Notes: generated by a model from the letters alone, not told the origin. A stretch of 23,108 nt of DNA from Ruminococcaceae bacterium UBA5413 (GCA_002409585.1 DHNP01000018.1:1-23108); one strand, 5' to 3'; numbered from the stretch's first letter, positions 15,627 through 23,006 are shown. Numbers and translations are program-made.

Positions 15627-16499
15627 ATGAACGATTTCGCTATAGTAACCGACTCCTCCTGCGACTTACCGGAGGAAACCGTACGGGAACTCGGGCTTAC
15701 GGTTCTCCCCCTCACCTTTATAATCGACGGCAAAGAATATAAAGACTATCCCGACGGGCGCGACATGCAGCCCGCGGAATTTTACGCCCGCATGCGCAAA
15801 GGCGCGCTGTGCAAAACATCTGCCGTAAATGTTGAAGTGTTTAAAGATTCCATTGAAAAACTGCTTATACAGGGTAAAGACGTCCTCTGCATTTCTTTCT
15901 CATCGGGGCTTTCGAACACATATAACGCCGCGAAGATAGCCTGCGGCGAGCTTGCCGAAAAGTACGCGGAGCGCAAGGTTTTCGCGGTTGACTCACTGTC
16001 GGCTTCACTCGGGCAGGGGCTGCTCGTCTACCTTGCGGCAAAGAAAATGCAGGCCGGCGAAAACATAACGCAGGTACGCGGCTGGCTTGAAGAAAACAAG
16101 CTGCACCTGTGCCACTGGTTCACGGTAGACGACCTTGACCACTTAAAACGCGGCGGCCGCATAAGCGCGGCGGCAGCCCTCGTAGGAACCATGCTTAACA
16201 TAAAGCCCGTGCTTCATGTTGACGATGCGGGCCACCTGATTCCTGTAGGCAAGGTACGAGGCCGCCGCGCTTCGCTCGATGCACTCGTAAACCATATGGA
16301 GCAGACAGCCATTGAACCCGCAGGCCAAACCGTTTTTATAAGCCACGGCGACACTTCAGGCGATGCCGGGTACGTCGCTTCCGAGGTAAAACGCCGCATG
16401 GGCGTTAAAAACGTACTCATAAATTACGTAGGCCCCGTCATAGGCACACATTCCGGACCCGGAACCGTGGCGCTTTTCTTCCTCGGCACTAAAAGGTAA
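15627..16499 (+). CDS. DegV family (FakB-like) fatty-acid-binding protein
   Basis: Binds a fatty acid and, in studied Gram-positives, presents it to the FakA kinase for phosphorylation before phospholipid synthesis. The 290-aa protein has the family hallmarks: IVTDSSCDLP at the N-terminus, CISFSSGLSNTYNAA in the first domain, and LKRGGRIS and LNIKPVL in the second. ATG 15627 has AAGGAG seven bases before it; the longer frame from 15591 would add an unconserved Arg/Pro-rich leader. It is a single gene with its own promoter; no fakA is in view, as is usual for DegV paralogues. The fatty-acid preference cannot be told. Confidence 0.92.
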   Translation: MNDFAIVTDSSCDLPEETVRELGLTVLPLTFIIDGKEYKDYPDGRDMQPAEFYARMRKGALCKTSAVNVEVFKDSIEKLLIQGKDVLCISFSSGLSNTYNAAKIACGELAEKYAERKVFAVDSLSASLGQGLLVYLAAKKMQAGENITQVRGWLEENKLHLCHWFTVDDLDHLKRGGRISAAAALVGTMLNIKPVLHVDDAGHLIPVGKVRGRRASLDALVNHMEQTAIEPAGQTVFISHGDTSGDAGYVASEVKRRMGVKNVLINYVGPVIGTHSGPGTVALFFLGTKR

Positions 16500-16610
16500 A
16501 AATTCCGTTAACGCCGCGCATAAAATATTATTTTTACAGGCCGGCCTGGCGCGCGGTAAGCTGGCCGGAAACACAGTATAATACTATTAAATTAACCGCC
16601 GGCAAAACGA

Positions 16611-16639
16611 TGGCAATAAGCCTTGACGTATGGTATAAT
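16611..16639 (+). promoter_or_regulatory. Extended -10 promoter before ksgA
   Basis: TATGGTATAAT holds a perfect -10 (16634-16639) with a TG extension; the -35 at 17-base spacing (TGGCAA) is poor. The nearby TTGACG (16623-16628) is only 5 bases from the -10 and cannot pair with it. The preceding gap from 16500 holds GC-rich palindromic sequence but no T-run terminator. Confidence 0.6.
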
Positions 16640-16679
16640 AATCAGAGTACAAAAACCATGTTAAAAGCGGGAGGCAAAC

Positions 16680-17549
16680 ATGCAGCTGTCGGACCCCGGC
16701 GTAATCATGCCTATACTTAAAAGGCACGGCTTTAAAATATCCAAATCACTCGGCCAGAACTTTATCACCGACCCCGCCGTATGCCCGAGGATGGCGGAAG
16801 CCTGCGGCGCCTCGGAGCGGACTGGCGTCATAGAAATAGGCCCCGGCCTCGGCGTGCTTACGGCCAGCCTTTCGAAGCGCGCCGGAAAAGTCGCCGCCGT
16901 AGAACTCGACACGCGCCTTATACCGGTACTTAACGAAACGCTCTCGGGCCTTGAAAACGTGAAGATAATAAACGGCGACGCCCTTAAAATAGATATTAAA
17001 GGGCTTATACAAAACGAATTCGGCGGCATGGAAAACACCATCGTCTGTGCAAACCTTCCGTATTATATAACGACGCCCGTTATCATGCGTTTTTTAGAGG
17101 AACGGCCAGGCGTTGCCTCCGTAACGGCAATGGTACAGAAAGAAGCCGCAGCGCGCCTCTGCGCCGAACCCGGCACGCGTGAATGCGGAGCCATAAGCGC
17201 GGCCGTGCATTATTTTTCAGAACCGCGGGTGCTTTTTGAAGTGCCCCGCGCGTCTTTTTACCCCCAGCCTAATGTAGACTCGGCTGTCATAAAACTTAAC
17301 GTACGGAAAGAGCCGCCCGTCAAACCGCAAAATGAAAAGTTTTTTTTCGCGCTGATAAAGGCCGCCTTCTGCATGCGGAGAAAAACCATACTGAACTCTA
17401 TTTCCGCCGGCATATGCGCCGACAAAAAAGCTTTACTGCCGGCTTTTGAAGCGGCAGGCATAAAGCCCGGCCTGCGGGCCGAACAGCTCACCCTTGAAAA
17501 TTTTTCGGCGCTGTCAGACGCGCTGTGCCAAGCGGAGGCCGCTAAATGA
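16680..17549 (+). CDS. rsmA: 16S rRNA (adenine1518-N6/adenine1519-N6)-dimethyltransferase
   Basis: Dimethylates two adjacent adenines in the 3' terminal hairpin of 16S rRNA using S-adenosylmethionine (also called KsgA). The 289-aa protein has the N-terminal KSLGQNFITD motif, the SAM-binding loop EIGPGLGVLT, the acidic VELD after the next strand, and the catalytic NLPYYITTP motif. The C-terminal helical domain is full length (CMRRKTILNSI). GGGAGG lies six bases before ATG 16680. Its stop codon overlaps the start of the next small gene (ATGA), so the two are translationally coupled. Confidence 0.96.
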   Translation: MQLSDPGVIMPILKRHGFKISKSLGQNFITDPAVCPRMAEACGASERTGVIEIGPGLGVLTASLSKRAGKVAAVELDTRLIPVLNETLSGLENVKIINGDALKIDIKGLIQNEFGGMENTIVCANLPYYITTPVIMRFLEERPGVASVTAMVQKEAAARLCAEPGTRECGAISAAVHYFSEPRVLFEVPRASFYPQPNVDSAVIKLNVRKEPPVKPQNEKFFFALIKAAFCMRRKTILNSISAGICADKKALLPAFEAAGIKPGLRAEQLTLENFSALSDALCQAEAAK

Positions 17550-17794
17550 GTGACAACAAGTTAGCCCTTATCCTTTTCTATATAGGCTTTGCCGCCATGC
17601 TTGTCTCCATGGTTACAGGGCCGTTCGGTATAACCGACTTGTCGCTTATAAGCGGGGCGGCGGCGTGCATTTTCGCGCTGGCGTCCTTATACCTTGCTTT
17701 CCAGAACTTTGATGCCGTGCCGCACGCGGAACCCGGCGGCGGCGCAAAGCACAAAGCAGACACAGGCCCGGCAGGCCGGCCGCCAAGCATCTGA
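17546..17794 (+). CDS. Small two-TM membrane protein, function unknown
   Basis: I do not recognise this 82-aa protein. It has two hydrophobic segments (about residues 6-26 and 33-52), then a hydrophilic Gly/Pro/Ala-rich tail. It overlaps the end of rsmA by four bases in an ATGA arrangement and is followed by a clear terminator, so it is the last gene of that unit. The overlap makes it a real coding sequence; GC use resembles rsmA. It might simply ride with rsmA. Confidence 0.7.
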   Translation: MSDNKLALILFYIGFAAMLVSMVTGPFGITDLSLISGAAACIFALASLYLAFQNFDAVPHAEPGGGAKHKADTGPAGRPPSI

Positions 17795-17823
17795 AACGGC
17801 GCCGTTTTATAAAATAATATCGT

Positions 17824-17869
17824 CCGGTAAATCCCGCACGGAAAATTGCGCTGGGTTTACCGGCTTTTT
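17824..17869 (+). terminator. Terminator after the rsmA unit
   Basis: CCGGTAAATCCC (17824-17835) pairs with GGGTTTACCGG (17853-17863), with one bulged T, followed by CTTTTT. It ends the rsmA and small membrane protein transcript. Confidence 0.85.
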
Positions 17870-17902
17870 CATGCAAAATATAAAAAGCTTAGTATAATCT
17901 TT

Positions 17903-17933
17903 GGAATATTTGTCCATTATACTAACATAATAT
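17903..17933 (+). promoter_or_regulatory. Possible sigma-E-like promoter of yaaL-bofA
   Basis: GGAATATT (17903-17910), 15 bases, then CATAATAT (17926-17933) resembles the sporulation sigma-E pattern (ATATT then CATACANT), with six of eight matches at the -10. A sigma-A TATAAT at 17893-17898 without a -35 is an alternative. Confidence 0.35.
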
Positions 17934-17954
17934 TAACCGGAAGTAGGTGTTTGC

Positions 17955-18221
17955 ATGGAATCTGTATCGAAATTCCTACAGAAAAGCAGCTGCGGGCAGC
18001 GGGAAGTTCCTGCCGAACAGCAAAAAATTCTGGATGAAATAAGGGAAATTTCGAAACTTATAATGTACAACGAATGCTGGTTCCAGTCGGAGTCCGACAG
18101 TAACATGATAGACGCGTGCATTTACCAGCGCGCCGAACTCGACTCAAGGTACCGCTACCTGATAAACGAAGCTAAGCAGTGCGGCATCAGCCGCCCTGCA
18201 GAGGAAGGACGGAGAGGGTAA
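17955..18221 (+). CDS. yaaL: YaaL-like DUF2508 protein
   Basis: Small soluble protein, 88 aa, of the DUF2508 family. The conserved core is visible: LDEIREISKLIMYNECWF, then NMIDACIYQRAELDSRYRYLINEAK, with the family's invariant D..IY and RYRYL positions. Function is not known; in Bacillus the homologue sits between recR and bofA. Here it is immediately upstream of bofA (one base between stop and start) but not next to recR or dnaX, so only the yaaL-bofA part of that order is kept. ATG start with a weak upstream GGAAGTAGG. Confidence 0.8.
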   Translation: MESVSKFLQKSSCGQREVPAEQQKILDEIREISKLIMYNECWFQSESDSNMIDACIYQRAELDSRYRYLINEAKQCGISRPAEEGRRG

Positions 18222-18222
18222 A

Positions 18223-18486
18223 TTGAGCAGGATTGTTGCAATCGTATGCGCCGCGGCGGTATTTATTATGCTTGTTATAATACAGGTCATTGTTAAAGCG
18301 CGCCATCCGGTAAGGCGGGCTATAGGCGGCATATTAACCGGCCTGTGCGCGCTTGCGGCCGTTAACCTTACCGGCTGCTTTACGGGCGTGACGCTGCCTT
18401 TAAGCCCGTTGACCGTCGGCATTTCCGGAGTAGGCGGCATTTCCGGAGTTACCATGCTCCTGCTTTTAAACCTGATAGTAAGGTAG
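18223..18486 (+). CDS. bofA: BofA-like pro-sigma-K processing inhibitor
   Basis: In Bacillus, BofA sits in the outer forespore membrane and holds the SpoIVFB protease inactive until the sigma-K checkpoint. This 87-aa protein has an N-terminal membrane segment (residues 4-24), a second (about 31-50), and the conserved tail AVNLTGCFTGVTLPLSPLTVGISGVGGISG, which follows the BofA pattern. The start is TTG at 18223 with GGAGAGG just before it, inside the end of yaaL. Since many clostridia lack a SpoIVF complex, the role here may differ. Identity rests on pattern and on linkage to yaaL. Confidence 0.82.
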   Translation: MSRIVAIVCAAAVFIMLVIIQVIVKARHPVRRAIGGILTGLCALAAVNLTGCFTGVTLPLSPLTVGISGVGGISGVTMLLLLNLIVR

Positions 18487-18556
18487 GCTGTCCCGCCATA
18501 CGTGGAATTGCACCGGAAAGCGCCGCCTTTTCCCATCGGTTAATATACGTCTGCCC

Positions 18557-18578
18557 GCGCCGGGTTTTTGCGCGCGGC
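18557..18578. repeat. Short GC-rich inverted repeat downstream of bofA
   Basis: Around 18557-18578, CCGCGC and GCGCGG flank an 11-base spacer (CGGGTTTTTGC). No T-run follows on either strand. I see no gene between 18487 and 18610. Confidence 0.35.
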
Positions 18579-18610
18579 TAAAGCAGCCTATGTTATGCTT
18601 TAAACTCATC

Positions 18611-18653
18611 AGCCGCCCCGCCTGTAAAACGCACGCGGGGCGGCTGCTTTTTT
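18611..18653 (+). terminator. Strong terminator of yaaL-bofA
   Basis: AGCCGCCCCGC (18611-18621) pairs perfectly with GCGGGGCGGCT (18635-18645), then GC and six T. It faces the end of the convergent spoIID gene; on the minus strand it lacks a T-run. Confidence 0.9.
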
Positions 18654-18675
18654 CAGTACGGCGCAAGGCCGCGTT

Positions 18676-19680
18676 TTACGCCGCGGTAAGTTCGGCGGTA
18701 GGGTAATACCACGAAAGTATCTCCTTATAGCCCGCCCCCTGCTTTGCCATGTACTGCGCGCCGGCCTGGCTCATGCCGACGCCGTGCCCGTACCCTTTGA
18801 CCGTAAATAAAAATGCGCCGTCTTTAAAGTCAACCGTAAAGTCCGACGAGCGCAGTCCTAAAGCCGAGCGCACAAGGCTGCCCGCCACGTCCTGCCCGCC
18901 TATGGCGATGCTTTTGACAGAGCCGGACTTAGTGCGCTCTATTTTTCCAACCCACGACGATGCCTCACCGCTGAAAGACGACGACGGCGAAACCTTAAGT
19001 ATGCGCGAGCTGAACTCGTCCTGAGAAAAAGAAGCGGAGGTCTTGTACCCTCCGGCAAAAACATCGCCCGGGCTTGCAACCGGCACAAGGTAGCTGCGCA
19101 CGCCTCCCCAGATGTCTTCCGACGACTCCGTATTGCCGGACGATATGGCATAGTAAGTCGCATCTATAAGCTCGCCGCCGCATGTCAAAGTCTGGCCGTA
19201 AACAGCATCGGCTGCCGAAGCAATCTTTTTACGGTACGCATCGAAATTATCCCCCCATTTTTCCCTCATGCCGTCCTCAGTCACATAGAGCTGCCAGTTC
19301 TTCGTATCCGCCTCAAAATCCGCCCCTTTAAGCGAGGAGTCCGCAGATTTCCTCGCTTTTTCACGCAGCCTGCCGTAATATGTATAGCTTGCCACGGCCT
19401 GCGCCTTAAGCGCCTCCTGCTCGGCGTTCGGCGACATCTCCGCCGCTACCGCCCCGCAGACGAAGTCCTTCCCGCCGACGGTGAGCACTTCGCCGCTCTG
19501 CTTGTCAAGTATTTTGAAGCTGTCGGCGGACGACTGCACGGCGGCTTTTTTCCCCGAGGATGCACTCTGCCCCGTACTTTCTTCATTACGGCCCTTACCG
19601 CCCATTGACAAAAAGGGCACTAAAAACATTAATATGAACAGTATTACGCCCAAAGCTATGCTCCCCCTGTACTTTGACAT
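18676..19680 (-). CDS. spoIID: Stage II sporulation protein D (SpoIID), peptidoglycan lytic transglycosylase
   Basis: Cuts septal peptidoglycan during engulfment of the forespore, working with SpoIIP and SpoIIM. The 334-aa protein has one N-terminal membrane anchor (residues 9-27), a low-complexity Ser/Gly linker, then the SpoIID domain: GAVAAEMSPNAEQEALKAQAV with the catalytic glutamate region, ISSGNTESSEDIWGG, and the C-terminal GYGHGVGMSQAGAQYMAKQG. GGGGGAGG lies upstream of the ATG with extended AAGGA near it. It is convergent with bofA and divergent from citrate synthase. A sigma-E-like site is visible upstream. No spoIIQ or spoIIR neighbour is seen. Confidence 0.94.
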   Translation of the reverse strand: MSKYRGSIALGVILFILMFLVPFLSMGGKGRNEESTGQSASSGKKAAVQSSADSFKILDKQSGEVLTVGGKDFVCGAVAAEMSPNAEQEALKAQAVASYTYYGRLREKARKSADSSLKGADFEADTKNWQLYVTEDGMREKWGDNFDAYRKKIASAADAVYGQTLTCGGELIDATYYAISSGNTESSEDIWGGVRSYLVPVASPGDVFAGGYKTSASFSQDEFSSRILKVSPSSSFSGEASSWVGKIERTKSGSVKSIAIGGQDVAGSLVRSALGLRSSDFTVDFKDGAFLFTVKGYGHGVGMSQAGAQYMAKQGAGYKEILSWYYPTAELTAA

Positions 19681-19728
19681 TCCTTCGTCCTCCCCCGCGC
19701 ATTCGGCATTTTTAAATAAGGCTAAATT

Positions 19729-19760
19729 AAATTATGCATAATTTTTATTTTTAATATCAA
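19729..19760 (-). promoter_or_regulatory. Possible sigma-E-like promoter of spoIID
   Basis: On the minus strand, TTGATATT (19753-19760), 16 bases, then CATAATTT (19729-19736). It would start transcription about 40 bases before the spoIID ATG. The -10 departs from CATACANT at two places. Confidence 0.4.
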
Positions 19761-19816
19761 AATTTAAAAATTTTGCGTGTATAATGAAACATAAAGCTCA
19801 TATGCTGCAAAACGGC

Positions 19817-19845
19817 TTGACTTTAATGCCCGTATGTTATAGAAT
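19817..19845 (+). promoter_or_regulatory. Promoter of the citrate synthase operon
   Basis: TTGACT (19817-19822) and TAGAAT (19840-19845) are 17 bases apart; an overlapping TATG-T-TATAGA reading gives an extended -10 with 15-base spacing. It leaves a leader of about 170 bases before the start codon. Confidence 0.7.
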
Positions 19846-19893
19846 GGCTATATTGTTTACTTACAGCATATGGCCACGGCCTCATTAATATCC

Positions 19894-19990
19894 GCGCAGC
19901 CGTCTTTTTACCGTTTACGGCGGCGCTTGTACTTAATTAAATAAAGTATCCACCCGCCGCCGCGGCAGCCGCGCGGCCGGCTTTTGTTTA
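19894..19990 (+). promoter_or_regulatory. Structured leader of citrate synthase with terminator-like hairpin
   Basis: Hairpin 1: GCGC-A-GCCGT (19894-19903) pairs with ACGGC-G-GCGC (19917-19926), nine base pairs and one mismatch. Hairpin 2: GCCGCCGCGG (19956-19965) pairs with CCGCGCGGC (19969-19977) with one bulge and a three-base loop, followed by CGGCTTTTGTTT. The second looks like an attenuator. No known riboswitch class is recognised. Confidence 0.5.
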
Positions 19991-20021
19991 ACGGATAAAA
20001 TTTGTATAGGGATGATGGTAA

Positions 20022-21392
20022 ATGGCAGAAAATTCATCTAACAGCGCAATGTCCGCATCCTTAGCGGATTTATGCAGCGAATTCCGCGCGAATAATAAAA
20101 TATCGCCTGACAAATTTGACCTCTATGAAGTCAAAAAGGGCCTGCGCAACCCTGACGGCACCGGCGTTATGGCCGGCCTTACGCTCATATGCAACGTGCA
20201 CGGCTACCTTATAAACGACAGTGAGCGCGTCCCTGACGTAGGCAGGCTTACATACCGCGGCATAGACATAAACAAAATAGTCGAAGGCTGTGTAAAAGAA
20301 AACCGCTTCGGTTACGAAGAAACCGCATGGCTGCTGCTTTTCGGCAAGCTGCCTACGGGCAGCCAGCTCGACTCTTTTCGCAAGGTGCTGAGCCAGTACA
20401 GGGAGCTGCCTGAATATTTTGCGGAAGACATGATAATAAAAGCCCCCTCTAAAAATGTTATGAACAAACTTGCGCGTTCAGTACTTGCACTTTATTCTTA
20501 CGACGACAACCCCGACGACACGTCTCTCGAAAACAACATGCGCCAGTCTATAAAACTCATAGCGTGCCTGCCTACCATCATGACCTACGCCTACCAGGTA
20601 AAAAGGCGCCATTTTGACAAGGAAAGCATGTACTTCCACCCGCTTGACCCCAACCAAAGCACGGCCGAGTCCATACTGAACGCCATACGGCCCGACAGGG
20701 TGTTTAAAGACGAGGAAGCAAAGCTGCTCGACACATGCATGATACTCCACGCCGAACACGGCGGCGGCAACAACTCGACGTTTACGGCAAGGGTGCTTTC
20801 GTCAACAAACACAGACATCTACTCCGCCATCTCCGCCGCGATAGGCTCGCTTAAAGGGCCGCGCCACGGCGGCGCGAACCACAAGGTCATGAAGATGATG
20901 AACGACCTCATGGAGCACGTAAATGACTGGGAAGACGAGGACGAGGTTTCGGCGTACCTTGAAAAAATCCTCCGCGGCGAGGCCGGCGACCGCTCCGGCC
21001 TTGTTTACGGCATGGGACACGCCGTCTACACCCTTTCGGACCCGAGGGCCGTCATACTGAAGCAGCGCGCCGAAAAGCTCGCCTCCGAGTGCGGTATGGA
21101 AAAGAAGTTCAACCTCTTTAAGCGTGTTGAGCGGCTTTTCCCCGGCGTGTTTTTGAAGGTTACCGGCAGCACAAAGACTATGTGCGCCAACGTGGACTTT
21201 TACTCGGGGCTTATCTATGAAATGCTCGGCATACCAAGCGACCTGTACACGCCGCTTTTTGCCGTTTCACGCATTGCCGGCTGGTGCGCGCACCGCATGG
21301 AAGAAATGGAAACGTGCCGCAAGATAATGCGCCCTGCGTACCGTTCGCTTTCAAAGTCAAAGCCTTACGTACCTTTAAACCAAAGGAAATAA
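20022..21392 (+). CDS. gltA: Citrate synthase
   Basis: Condenses acetyl-CoA and oxaloacetate to citrate. The 456-aa protein has the three catalytic positions of the family: His246 in LHAEHGGGNNSTF, His282 in GPRHGGANHK, and Asp392 in CANVDFYSGLIY. The N-terminus is about 40 residues before the first conserved block, within the range of clostridial members. ATG 20022 follows an AGGGATGATGG purine-rich stretch. In an anaerobe it probably feeds a biosynthetic branch to 2-oxoglutarate and glutamate, but aconitase and isocitrate dehydrogenase are not adjacent. A 2-methylcitrate activity cannot be ruled out. The next gene begins 27 bases after the stop, suggesting an operon. Confidence 0.94.
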   Translation: MAENSSNSAMSASLADLCSEFRANNKISPDKFDLYEVKKGLRNPDGTGVMAGLTLICNVHGYLINDSERVPDVGRLTYRGIDINKIVEGCVKENRFGYEETAWLLLFGKLPTGSQLDSFRKVLSQYRELPEYFAEDMIIKAPSKNVMNKLARSVLALYSYDDNPDDTSLENNMRQSIKLIACLPTIMTYAYQVKRRHFDKESMYFHPLDPNQSTAESILNAIRPDRVFKDEEAKLLDTCMILHAEHGGGNNSTFTARVLSSTNTDIYSAISAAIGSLKGPRHGGANHKVMKMMNDLMEHVNDWEDEDEVSAYLEKILRGEAGDRSGLVYGMGHAVYTLSDPRAVILKQRAEKLASECGMEKKFNLFKRVERLFPGVFLKVTGSTKTMCANVDFYSGLIYEMLGIPSDLYTPLFAVSRIAGWCAHRMEEMETCRKIMRPAYRSLSKSKPYVPLNQRK

Positions 21393-21419
21393 TCCCGATT
21401 TGTTTTACGGAGGAAATAT

Positions 21420-22436
21420 ATGAAAAAAAAGCGTGTGTGGATAATCTTTGCCGTTTCTCTTGCCGTGCTTCTCCCCGCGTCGGTATATGTAATGGAAAAT
21501 TTTCTCGATACCAAAACGGGGTTTTACTCCGACGGCGGCGTTAAAGCCGGCATACTGTCGGCATGTACGGCCGCCGCGGCCATCATTATGGCAGTGCTTG
21601 CGTACGCCGACTCGGCCGAAAGCAGGTATCAGCCGTCAAGCAGCACGGCGGCGGCGGCTTTCTGCGCTTTTACCGGTGTTTTCATAGTTGTGCAGTCAGT
21701 GTCGGCTTTCGCAGGACAAAGCGGATTTACGGCGGGCACGGCATCGTACTACATCCTTTCGGTTTTAGGCCTACCCACAGGCGCCGTGTTCCTTGTGACG
21801 GCGTACGACCTGGCCTCGGGGACGCAAAAGCTCGCAAAGCATCCCATTTTTGCGCTGCTGCCTTCAGTTTGGGGATGTATGTACCTCATAATGCTGTTTA
21901 TCCTTTACGCGGCAGTGGTAAATTCCTTCTCAAGCGCTTACAATACATGTACTGCGGCGCTTGTACTTTTATTCATGTTTTCACAGGCAAAGTTCTTTAC
22001 AGGAGTGGAAAGCGAGGGAAGCCGGAAGCGCATCTACACTTTCGGCATGCCGGCAGCTTTTCTCGCCCTTATAAACGGCATCTCAGCCTGCATACTGTAC
22101 TTTTCAGGTAAAGGTACGCCGGACACTCTCCCCATAGGTTTTCAGATGCTTAACATATTGGCGGGCGCATACATTATTTCTTTCCTTGCGTCGCAAAAGC
22201 CGTCCGGTGAAAGCCTTGCGGCGGCAGACGTACAAAGCACAGGCGGCGCGAACCCCGGCGGTGAAGTTTCCGAAGCGGCTGTCCTTTCGTCGCCCGCCTC
22301 AGAAGCGGACTGCGCCGAAAGCGCTCCCTTGCCCGCGCAGGGCACCGGCGACTTGACGGAGAGCTGTGTAAAGTTTTTAAGCGCGGCCTACCCTTCCTCC
22401 GAAAAATTTGCCCCTGTGCAAAAAAGCCCGTTTTGA
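21420..22436 (+). CDS. Polytopic membrane protein of unknown function, about 8 TM segments
   Basis: I do not recognise this 338-aa protein. Hydrophobic segments are seen at about residues 6-24, 44-63, 77-98, 107-129, 143-166, 174-194, 208-229 and 237-257. They are followed by a soluble, low-complexity Ala/Ser/Gly/Glu tail of about 80 residues ending AYPSSEKFAPVQKSPF. It has a good ribosome binding site (GGAGG) before the ATG and follows citrate synthase by 27 bases with no terminator between, so the two are likely co-transcribed. No transporter motif stands out; it could be a sensor or stress-related integral protein. A terminator overlaps its stop codon. Confidence 0.75.
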   Translation: MKKKRVWIIFAVSLAVLLPASVYVMENFLDTKTGFYSDGGVKAGILSACTAAAAIIMAVLAYADSAESRYQPSSSTAAAAFCAFTGVFIVVQSVSAFAGQSGFTAGTASYYILSVLGLPTGAVFLVTAYDLASGTQKLAKHPIFALLPSVWGCMYLIMLFILYAAVVNSFSSAYNTCTAALVLLFMFSQAKFFTGVESEGSRKRIYTFGMPAAFLALINGISACILYFSGKGTPDTLPIGFQMLNILAGAYIISFLASQKPSGESLAAADVQSTGGANPGGEVSEAAVLSSPASEADCAESAPLPAQGTGDLTESCVKFLSAAYPSSEKFAPVQKSPF

Positions 22437-22450
22437 CTTAGGCTTTTTTT
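22420..22450 (+). terminator. Terminator overlapping the stop codon of the membrane protein
   Basis: AAAAAAGCC (22420-22428) pairs with GGCTTTTTT (22441-22449); the loop contains the TGA stop at 22434-22436. A T-run ends the hairpin. Confidence 0.65.
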
Positions 22451-22456
22451 ACTTTT

Positions 22457-22494
22457 TCCGCCGCGCGGCTTTATGCCGGCACGGCGGATTTTTT
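22457..22494 (+). terminator. Second, GC-rich terminator in tandem
   Basis: TCCGCCG (22457-22463) pairs with CGGCGGA (22482-22488), with a smaller GGC/GCC stem inside, followed by six T (22489-22494). Confidence 0.75.
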
Positions 22495-22591
22495 GCGTAT
22501 TTATAGCTAAACAGGCGCGCTTTACTTTTTTGCTTTTTAGTGGTAATATATTAACGTGATTTGGTTAACCTGCCGTCCAGGAGGAATAACA

Positions 22592-22897
22592 ATGTCCAAT
22601 TCAAAAATCAAAGACGCATCGGTCGATTTTTTATTTGAAGCAATACTTAAGCTTAATAATCTAAACGAATGTTATGCTTTTTTTGAGGACCTTTGCACGG
22701 TCCAGGAGCTGAAGGCGATGTCGCAGCGCATTGCCGTGGCGCACATGCTCAGCACTAAAAAAGTTTACAGCGAGATTGTCGCCGAGACGGGCGCTTCCAC
22801 GGCAACCATAAGCCGCGTAAACCGTTCGCTGCACTACGGCTGCGACGGGTACGAGCTTGTCTTTAACCGCCTTAACGACGGCAAAAACAAAGGCTGA
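22592..22897 (+). CDS. yerC: YerC/YecD family TrpR-like DNA-binding protein
   Basis: Small helix-turn-helix protein of the TrpR-related YerC/YecD family, 101 aa, of uncertain regulatory target. The conserved sequence is clear: FEAILKLNNLNECYAFFEDLCTVQELKAMSQRIAVAHML, then the helix-turn-helix TKKVYSEIVAETGASTATISRVNRSLHYG (split here for length: recognition helix STATISRVN). AGGAGG (22579-22584) is seven bases before ATG 22592; a longer frame from 22556 would include this site and is rejected. It is not next to tryptophan genes, so a direct role in tryptophan control is not supported. A tRNA gene lies 132 bases downstream. Confidence 0.9.
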   Translation: MSNSKIKDASVDFLFEAILKLNNLNECYAFFEDLCTVQELKAMSQRIAVAHMLSTKKVYSEIVAETGASTATISRVNRSLHYGCDGYELVFNRLNDGKNKG

Positions 22898-22977
22898 AAC
22901 TTTGCGCGGCAAGACGGGCATACTTAGCGTACAAGCGCTCTGCGCCTTGCGCAGCGGCAAAAAAATTAAAATATGTA

Positions 22978-23006
22978 TTGACATTTGCAGTGTAATATAG
23001 TATTAT
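22978..23006 (+). promoter_or_regulatory. Promoter of the tRNA-Val gene
   Basis: TTGACA (22978-22983), 17 bases, then TATTAT (23001-23006); a TATAAT three bases on (23004-23009) has 20-base spacing. Both lie 20-30 bases before the tRNA, and the -35 is a perfect consensus. Confidence 0.75.

Noticed and set aside
16537..16548. 12-bp palindrome CAGGCCGGCCTG after the degV-like gene
   Set aside because: No T-run follows on either strand and no linked regulator is evident; a GC-rich palindrome of this length can occur by chance.
16623..16639. TTGACG next to TATAAT as a -35/-10 pair
   Set aside because: Spacing is only 5 bases; the -10 must use another -35 or its TG extension.
22940..22954. CTGCGC-CTT-GCGCAG hairpin between yerC and the tRNA
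   Set aside because: It is followed by CGGC and an A-run, not a T-run, so it is not supported as a terminator for yerC; no other role is seen.
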